From NCBI GenBank assembly GCA_029570205.1, contig JAKQSI010000063.1, forward strand, positions 1-39,608: DNA of 39,608 nucleotides. Reading direction: 5' to 3'. Each line of letters starts with the position of its first letter. The first letter of the stretch is position 1. The notes under the pieces were generated by a model. That model did no database searches and had not been told where the DNA came from. It worked only from the letters and a program-made list of their open reading frames with translations. Positions 34,477 to 39,608 of this stretch are shown here, piece after piece. A program made the position numbers and the translations under genes. This stretch comes from Candidatus Omnitrophota bacterium. GTDB lineage: Bacteria; Hinthialibacterota; Hinthialibacteria; Hinthialibacterales; JAKPRU01.

Positions 34477-34617
34477 GATTTCTCCGAAAGGATAACTCTT
34501 CCCCAGTCGCCGTCGCCTATCGGACTTTGGAGTTCAGGATTTTATTTCAATCTAACAAGATTTGGATTTCGCGCAATGTTGGGAATAGCGGAGTTTGCCG
34601 GAACCGACCGGAGGAGA

Positions 34618-35325
34618 TCACGGGATGACGTCAAGAATATTGCGGACTTTCAAAGGAGCGGGGGCATAGAAACCCTCCCCGCGTTCCACGCCGATTTTTG
34701 CTCCAAGAAACCGGCTGTAAGCCTCCAATTGCCGGAGATAATCCGATATGCCGAGGTACCGGTATCCATCGGGAACCTCGCCTTCGACGAATTGACTTCG
34801 ATACGCCTTGAGAACGTCCACCTTCTGCGGCCAGACCGGTGTGATATCCACAACAAAGCTGACCCGGTGCATATCGTGAATAAAATAGTTGTACCAGGCG
34901 TTCACAGAATGCGCGTGTTCATCACCATGGTATTTGGGCAGACGGGCAAGAAAGAAAGCGGCTTTGACCAGTTTGTTGGCGGCTTCATGGTCAGGGTGGC
35001 GGTCGAAATCGGGAGTTACAAAAACCACGCGGGGCCGATACATGCGGATCCGATTGGCGATTTTTTCCCGGCTGGATTCATCGTCGATAAGCCGTCCGTC
35101 GCCGAGATCAAGATTCTCACGCAAAACAAGCCCGAGCCGCCTGGAGGCTTCTTCCGCTTCCTGTGTCCGGCTCTCGACATCCCCTTTGGTTCCCAACTCG
35201 CCACGGGTCAAATCGACGACTCCGATTTGCGCACCTTCTTTTCGCCAAAGCAGAATGCTTCCGGCCATGCCGATTTCGGCATCGTCCGGATGGGGCGCGA
35301 AGATCAGAATATCGAGTTCGGACAT
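34618..35325 (-). CDS. bshB1: Bacillithiol biosynthesis deacetylase BshB1 (PIG-L family)
   Basis: A 235-residue zinc-dependent LmbE/PIG-L deacetylase. The metal motif APHPDDAEIGMAGS is at residues 10-23 and the third His ligand lies in DRHPDHEAANKLV. The block TRGELGTKGDVESRTQEAEE and the C-terminal GEGFYAPAPLKV are those of the BshB1 group. It removes acetate from GlcNAc-malate to give GlcN-malate, the second step of bacillithiol synthesis. It lies 31 bp after bshC in a likely two-gene operon, which supports BshB1 over other LmbE-type deacetylases. Confidence 0.9.
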   Translation of the reverse strand: MSELDILIFAPHPDDAEIGMAGSILLWRKEGAQIGVVDLTRGELGTKGDVESRTQEAEEASRRLGLVLRENLDLGDGRLIDDESSREKIANRIRMYRPRVVFVTPDFDRHPDHEAANKLVKAAFFLARLPKYHGDEHAHSVNAWYNYFIHDMHRVSFVVDITPVWPQKVDVLKAYRSQFVEGEVPDGYRYLGISDYLRQLEAYSRFLGAKIGVERGEGFYAPAPLKVRNILDVIP

Positions 35326-35356
35326 AAGGAAATTCTACCGCGAATGAGGACCTCCG

Positions 35357-37006
35357 TCACGAGACAACAAAGATTGCATGGCTTCCCGGTTGAAGCGAAT
35401 CCATGGCGTTTTGAAGGTCCTGCGCCAAATCGGGGCCATGACGGGCCAGGAATTGGAGTATGCAGAGGATGCGTTCCTGCGGCTGTCCCAAGGGGCGGAT
35501 TGCGCGGGCAACAGAGTCGATTTGACGATGAAGAATCTCCGCGCGATCCGCCTTTTTCCGGATCAGCAGGTTCTCCGTATTTTTCACCATCTGAAGAACC
35601 TGGGAGTGTTGCTTTTCTATCGCGGGGGTAATTGTCGGATCGAGTGAGTCGGCAATGTCCTTGAGATGCCGATAGGTCTTTTCGATTTCATTCCGAAGGT
35701 TCTCGCAGGATTCCCGCGAATTTTCCACACCGGCCTTCGCGATAACAGCCCGGACCAGCGATTTGGCATCCCTTTCAAAGTCCGCCGGTGACAGTCCGGT
35801 TTTTTCGAGGATTCTCGCGTCGCGCGGCTCCAGGAATGTCGCCCCGGATCTTGGAACCAGGACAGTTCTTGGGATCCTGTGTCGCGCGTAAAGTTCCCCC
35901 AGCTGAAAGTGATACAACGCTTCACTGGGACCGAGGATGGCGGCAATCGTCGGCAGGCAGGCGTCTTGGATCAGAGGCCGTAAAATTGCGCTGCCGGAGA
36001 AATCTTGGGGGTGTTCCTTGAGGTGACGGAGAAGAACTTCGGCCGTGAAGTTCTCGCGGTTGTTTATTCGAAATGCGCTTCCTTCGAGGTGAACCGTCTC
36101 GCGGCAGCCGTCTCGAACGAGGAAGAACGAAACGCGGGTTTCGGGTTTATGAATCTGTTTTGCGAGGCCCGCTTGCAGCAGGGCATCGCCTGCCCGGTTG
36201 ATCTCTCGGGCGGCCAGTGTGGGATTTTCGATTTCCCGCATTAGAATCGGCTGTGCGGCGGACCGCAGCCAGGGCCACTCTGGGCGGATCACCAGCAGGC
36301 CGGACTGCGGCAGAAGAGACCAAAGAAGGTGGTCGAACCAGTCTGCAAGCGAATCCCCGGCCTTTGCAAAAGCCTCTTCAATCCAGGAGGCCACGAAATC
36401 GTAATGCGGTTCATACCCCAGTGTCTGTTCGACCCGTCCAATCAGGCCGGGCAGGTCAACCCTCGCCTTGGGGATGGAGGAAATGCAGAGATTCTGTGGA
36501 AGATCCCCCAATTCAACCTGGAAGCGTACCGGCTGTCGGTCTCGATCCAGCCAGATGGCATGATCGATCTCGGCCCGGTCGTGATCCTCGGAGGCATTCC
36601 AGAATGCGGGCAAGACGGTCCCATAGCCCTGACGGGTCAATTCATGGGCCAGGTTGACCGCCTGGACACATTTGAACAAAGTATAGAGCGGACCTAAAAG
36701 AAGCCCCGGCTGCTGACCGGCAATGACCAGACAGGTATCAGGCTCGGCGAGCCTCTGGGCCGATCGAACGCTTTCGGCTGGAGCGCCCCGACGCAGGTGA
36801 TCCTGCGCCAGTTCGCGGGAGAGAACATCCCGGTCGATATGGGCGGAGAAGAAATCCCTTCGGTCCTTGTACGTTTGCTCGACATCCCGGAGAATGGGAA
36901 ACCGCAAGTTCGCCGAGAGGTCCATCGTGACGGCCCGAGCCGGCGGGGAATAACTCGGATCATTCTGAATTGCAATTTTGTGGAGAGTTGCCATGGCTCC
37001 CATCAT
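35357..37006 (-). CDS. bshC: Bacillithiol synthase (cysteine-adding enzyme) BshC
   Basis: A 549-residue protein of the BshC family, which joins cysteine to GlcN-malate in the last step of bacillithiol synthesis. Recognisable blocks are VIAGQQPGLLLGPLYTLFK, LPAFWNASEDHDRAEI, SGLLVIRPEWP and the mid-C-terminal ILGPSEALYHFQLGELY, followed by a long helical segment typical of the family coiled coil. Length is normal. ATG 37006 has GAGGG seven bases upstream; 36994 is a possible shorter start. Either way the 5' end abuts or overlaps the divergent methyltransferase gene. bshA is not in this window. Confidence 0.92.
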   Translation of the reverse strand: MMGAMATLHKIAIQNDPSYSPPARAVTMDLSANLRFPILRDVEQTYKDRRDFFSAHIDRDVLSRELAQDHLRRGAPAESVRSAQRLAEPDTCLVIAGQQPGLLLGPLYTLFKCVQAVNLAHELTRQGYGTVLPAFWNASEDHDRAEIDHAIWLDRDRQPVRFQVELGDLPQNLCISSIPKARVDLPGLIGRVEQTLGYEPHYDFVASWIEEAFAKAGDSLADWFDHLLWSLLPQSGLLVIRPEWPWLRSAAQPILMREIENPTLAAREINRAGDALLQAGLAKQIHKPETRVSFFLVRDGCRETVHLEGSAFRINNRENFTAEVLLRHLKEHPQDFSGSAILRPLIQDACLPTIAAILGPSEALYHFQLGELYARHRIPRTVLVPRSGATFLEPRDARILEKTGLSPADFERDAKSLVRAVIAKAGVENSRESCENLRNEIEKTYRHLKDIADSLDPTITPAIEKQHSQVLQMVKNTENLLIRKKADRAEILHRQIDSVARAIRPLGQPQERILCILQFLARHGPDLAQDLQNAMDSLQPGSHAIFVVS

Positions 37007-38219
37007 ACGAGACCCTCTTTCTCCTGCCAATAGCCATGGCGAGGTTTTGTATCCGGAGCTTCGCGTAAGGTCGAATCAGCGTCACCGGTTTCGGAGGGGA
37101 CACCCATGGATCTACAACAATGAATTGGTAGAGCTGCCGAAAGAGCCTGAACCGGGTGGATTGGTAACCGTTCGGCAACATGACGGGGAATTTGTGGGTA
37201 TTGGGATGTACAACCGGCATAGTATCATCACGGTGCGGCTGCTGACCCGTCGGATTGAGCGAATCGACAAGTTTTTTTTCCGGCAGCGTCTCCGGCAGGC
37301 CCTCGATTTGCGTGAACAGATTTACCCCGACCGAAACGCATACAGGCTGGTCCACGCGGAGGCGGACGGATTACCCGGTCTGGTGGTGGATCGGTATGGC
37401 GAGGTGTTTGTCATTTCATCGAACACAGCCGGAATGGATTGCCTTCTGCCGGTTATTGTGGAAGCCCTGACGGAATTGTTTCCCGTGCGGGCAATCGTGC
37501 TGCGCAACGACAGCGCGGCACGCAAGATGGAGAGCCTCCCCACGCAAGTGGAAGTCGTGTGGGGGGAACTGCCGGATACGGTTATCATCGAGGAATTTGG
37601 CGCGTCATTCGAGGTGGACGTTCTGGCGGGGCAAAAAACGGGTTGGTTCTTCGACCAGTCGGAAAACCGTCGCGTGTTCACCTCCTTTGTGAAGGACCGG
37701 CAGGTGCTGGACACATTTTGCTATACGGGGGCTTGGGCGATTCACGCTGCCCGGGCAGGGGCGCGAGAGGTGATCGGGGTGGATAGTTCCCCGGAAGCGT
37801 TGAAACTTGCCGCTCGGAATGCGGAACGGAACCGGGTGTCCGGTGTTGAGTTCATCCGAGCCAGGGTGTTCGATTTTCTGAACGATTGGCGCAAGGCCAG
37901 CAAAGAAGTCGATATTATTGTTTTGGACCCCCCGGCTTTTTCGCGGGCCAGGAAAGACACGGCTGCGGCGTTCAGAGGTTATCGGGATTTGCATGAGCGT
38001 GCCTTACGACTGATACGCCCCGGCGGGATTCTGTTTACCTGCTCCTGTTCCTACTATATGGGAGAAGCGGCCCTGATCGATTCGCTGGCTCAAGGAGCCA
38101 TGGAGTCGAAGCGGACGGTTCGCCTGCTGGAGGTGCGTGGGGCAGCCCCCGACCACCCCATCCTTCCCGCCACCGCTGAAACGCGATACCTGACATGCCT
38201 GGTGGTCAGGGTGGATTGA
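36993..38219 (+). CDS. rlmI: RlmI/RlmK-type rRNA cytosine-C5 methyltransferase
   Basis: A 408-residue class I rRNA large-subunit methyltransferase. An N-terminal PUA-like part (RGHPWIYNNELVEL) is followed by ADGLPGLVVDRYG and DVLAGQKTGWFFDQSENRR. The SAM-binding motif is LDTFCYTGAWAIHAARAGA, then VIGVDSSPEAL and the DPPAFSR catalytic loop. CSCSYYM holds the catalytic Cys. It most likely makes m5C at position 1962 of 23S rRNA or a nearby site. ATG 36993 has GGAG at ideal spacing. A TTG at 36978 is rejected. Its start codon shares bases with a bshC start candidate on the other strand. Confidence 0.88.
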   Translation: MAPIIRDPLSPANSHGEVLYPELRVRSNQRHRFRRGHPWIYNNELVELPKEPEPGGLVTVRQHDGEFVGIGMYNRHSIITVRLLTRRIERIDKFFFRQRLRQALDLREQIYPDRNAYRLVHAEADGLPGLVVDRYGEVFVISSNTAGMDCLLPVIVEALTELFPVRAIVLRNDSAARKMESLPTQVEVVWGELPDTVIIEEFGASFEVDVLAGQKTGWFFDQSENRRVFTSFVKDRQVLDTFCYTGAWAIHAARAGAREVIGVDSSPEALKLAARNAERNRVSGVEFIRARVFDFLNDWRKASKEVDIIVLDPPAFSRARKDTAAAFRGYRDLHERALRLIRPGGILFTCSCSYYMGEAALIDSLAQGAMESKRTVRLLEVRGAAPDHPILPATAETRYLTCLVVRVD

Positions 38220-38301
38220 CCTCAAATTGCCGGGATTGCCATCCCCGTCGCTTCTGTTAGAATCCGTCCGGTTCCGTAGTTTGTTCCAGCGGGCTGCGAC
38301 G

Positions 38302-38628
38302 ATGAAAGACAACGAAATTCATCTTCTGATCGACATCCATCGGGAAATCCTGCGCGATCTTCGTCAGGAGGCGGATGGGGTTGTCGAGAAACTCGCGAAA
38401 CAGATCGACCGCAACTTTTCCGCAATCGAAGAATCCCTCAACGTTCTCGCGAATAAGGCAACCTTCACGAAAAAAGAGCGATCCATTTTCCATGCTCTCC
38501 GCGAGGAATTGGCCGAATTCAGCGACCAAAAGAAGTCCGGTTCACTCAAGAGACTGGAACGCATTGCGGAGTATTTCACCAATGTCCGCCGCCTTTTGAA
38601 GAAGTCGAGATCGCAAGATGGCGATTGA
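38302..38628 (+). CDS. Small charged helical protein, partner of the CHAD gene
   Basis: A 108-residue protein I do not recognise. It is almost entirely helical and charged (DIHREILRDLRQEADGVVEK, ERSIFHALREELAEF, then a basic tail RRLLKKSRSQDGD), consistent with a coiled coil. It has no membrane helix, cysteines or known motif. ATG 38302 has no strong ribosome site. The frame is open to 38227. Its last 11 bp overlap the CHAD gene, so the two are probably coupled and may act together. Confidence 0.65.
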   Translation: MKDNEIHLLIDIHREILRDLRQEADGVVEKLAKQIDRNFSAIEESLNVLANKATFTKKERSIFHALREELAEFSDQKKSGSLKRLERIAEYFTNVRRLLKKSRSQDGD

Positions 38629-39493
38629 ATCGGTTCACACGACAACGTGGGATGTGAAGTTGAATCCTTCCGGCGGAGTTGCCGAGAATGTCACGCGGAT
38701 ACTTCGCCACCAGTATGACATCCTCATTGCCCATGAATCCGGCACGCGGAGCGGCGAGGACCCCGAAGACTTGCACAAAATGCGCGTAGCCGTGCGGAAA
38801 ATGCGGACTGCGCTGGAACTGTTCGGCTCCCTGCCGGATCGCAAAGCAATGAAGCCGCTCCGTGAAGAGCTCCGTTGGCTGGGCGGATGTCTGGGGCAGG
38901 TTCGTGATCGCGATACGGCGCTTGAAACGCTGAGGACCTATTGTGACACCGCACCACCCGAAGATAGACCTGTGATCCAAGTTATTGTGGATGAAATCGA
39001 AAAACAGCGTAAGGCGCTCCGGGAAGAGCTTCTCCTGGCGCTGGATTCGGAAAGATATATTTCCTTCAAGAACACCGTCGAGCAACTTTTGGGAAACGAC
39101 TTGCCCGTCCGCTCTAATGCCCCGGCTTTTCGCGATATAGTCCCCCGGCTGATTGCGAAGTCCTGGAAACGGGTACAGAGCGTGGGACCGGATATCCCCG
39201 GCAAGGAAGACGAACGCATTCATCGTTTACGGCTGAACGGCAAACGGCTGCGGTATCTGTGCGAGTTTACCCGCCCGATTATCGGGAAACGGCTGGATTT
39301 CCTTCGCAATTCCGCCGCTCGTGTCCAGGAAACACTGGGCGTTGTTCGAGATTCCGAGAGAGACCTTCGGTTCCTGGAGAACCTGTCAGGTGGAACCGGC
39401 TCGGATGCGGTGAGACGATTGCAGACCTTTTTTGCCCATCGCACAGACACCGCGCTGTCCGAATTCACTGTTATTACTCCGAACCCTAAATAG
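38618..39493 (+). CDS. CHAD domain protein (polyphosphate-associated)
   Basis: A 291-residue protein made of one CHAD domain, an all-helical fold with conserved histidines and many surface Lys/Arg residues. The two internal half motifs are seen: DLHKMRVAVRKMRTALELF near residue 50 and RIHRLRLNGKRLRYLCEF near 205, each with the invariant His. CHAD domains bind inorganic polyphosphate and often accompany polyphosphate metabolism genes. A two-domain PPK2 enzyme lies at the other end of the window. No CYTH phosphohydrolase domain is fused. It ends with TAG 23 bp before a convergent gene tail. Confidence 0.88.
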   Translation: MAIESVHTTTWDVKLNPSGGVAENVTRILRHQYDILIAHESGTRSGEDPEDLHKMRVAVRKMRTALELFGSLPDRKAMKPLREELRWLGGCLGQVRDRDTALETLRTYCDTAPPEDRPVIQVIVDEIEKQRKALREELLLALDSERYISFKNTVEQLLGNDLPVRSNAPAFRDIVPRLIAKSWKRVQSVGPDIPGKEDERIHRLRLNGKRLRYLCEFTRPIIGKRLDFLRNSAARVQETLGVVRDSERDLRFLENLSGGTGSDAVRRLQTFFAHRTDTALSEFTVITPNPK

Positions 39494-39516
39494 TAGGCAT
39501 ACTGTAGTAATGTCGC

Positions 39517-39608
39517 TTACTCCATCGCGTAGCGAACCGAAGGTGCGTGAAAGAAATTTCGGACGACGTCGGGCCGTTTCTGTGTACTCCGGAGATAGCC
39601 GCGCACAT
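39517..39608 (-). CDS. C-terminal fragment of an unidentified minus-strand gene
   Basis: Reading leftward from the window edge, a frame gives 29 protein-like residues (RGYLRSTQKRPDVVRNFFHA then PSVRYAME) and stops at TAA 39519-39517. It is convergent with the CHAD gene and 23 bp from its stop. The gene continues beyond the window. The sequence is too short to name. Confidence 0.5.
   Translation of the reverse strand, partial: VRGYLRSTQKRPDVVRNFFHAPSVRYAME

Overview
The window is a bacterial chromosome segment, moderately GC-rich and densely coding. I saw no rRNA, tRNA, phage, insertion-sequence or CRISPR signature. Several features suggest a non-proteobacterial lineage with a Gram-negative-type envelope: a GT9 (heptosyltransferase-type) glycosyltransferase; two bacillithiol biosynthesis genes (bshC, bshB1); a full single-operon F-type ATP synthase headed by atpZ and atpI; a PF09936-type RNA methyltransferase between trmD and rplS; and a secreted peptidase with dockerin-like calcium loops. 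I cannot name the phylum from sequence alone. An under-sampled candidate phylum is plausible, but that is a guess. The genetic code is standard, since TAA, TAG and TGA all end well-recognised genes.

Layout. 1-2826 (+): tail of an unknown gene, a GT9 glycosyltransferase and an FGGY sugar kinase. 2843-4360 (-): a two-domain polyphosphate:AMP phosphotransferase. 4679-11878 (-): the ATP synthase operon atpZ-I-B-E-F-H-A-G-D-C, with a very short epsilon subunit and a 9-bp hairpin between atpE and atpF. A divergent promoter region separates it from a flavodoxin-like reductase (12038-12610, +). A DUF1015 protein (-) follows. 14332-19127 (+): the translation and secretion operon ylxM-ffh-rpsP-khpA-rimM-trmD-(PF09936 methyltransferase)-rplS. 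19287-25069 (+): an uncharacterised small protein, a C-terminally shortened glmU, rplY, pth, rpsF, ssb, rpsR, rpsT, an FmdB-type zinc ribbon and a lone nuoI.

25070-28714 is the least ordinary part. It holds a two-hairpin dispersed repeat, a near-consensus extended -10 promoter, a roughly 400-nt leader with competing hairpins, and a secreted glycoside-hydrolase-like gene interrupted by two in-frame stop codons (TAG, TGA) with no frameshift. A secreted beta-propeller-like protein and a second clear copy of the repeat follow. A weaker third copy lies near the window start.

28715-39608: a STAS protein and a phosphoesterase (-); a CDP-alcohol phosphatidyltransferase and a PMT-like membrane glycosyltransferase with duplicated C-terminal domains (+); an M15-type peptidase (-); bshB1 and bshC (-); an RlmI-type rRNA methyltransferase divergent from and overlapping bshC (+); a small helical protein and a CHAD protein (+); and the tail of a minus-strand gene at the window edge.

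Themes: energy conservation (ATP synthase, NuoI); polyphosphate use (PPK2-type enzyme) and possible polyphosphate binding (CHAD); protein synthesis and targeting; low-molecular-weight thiol synthesis; envelope and secreted functions.
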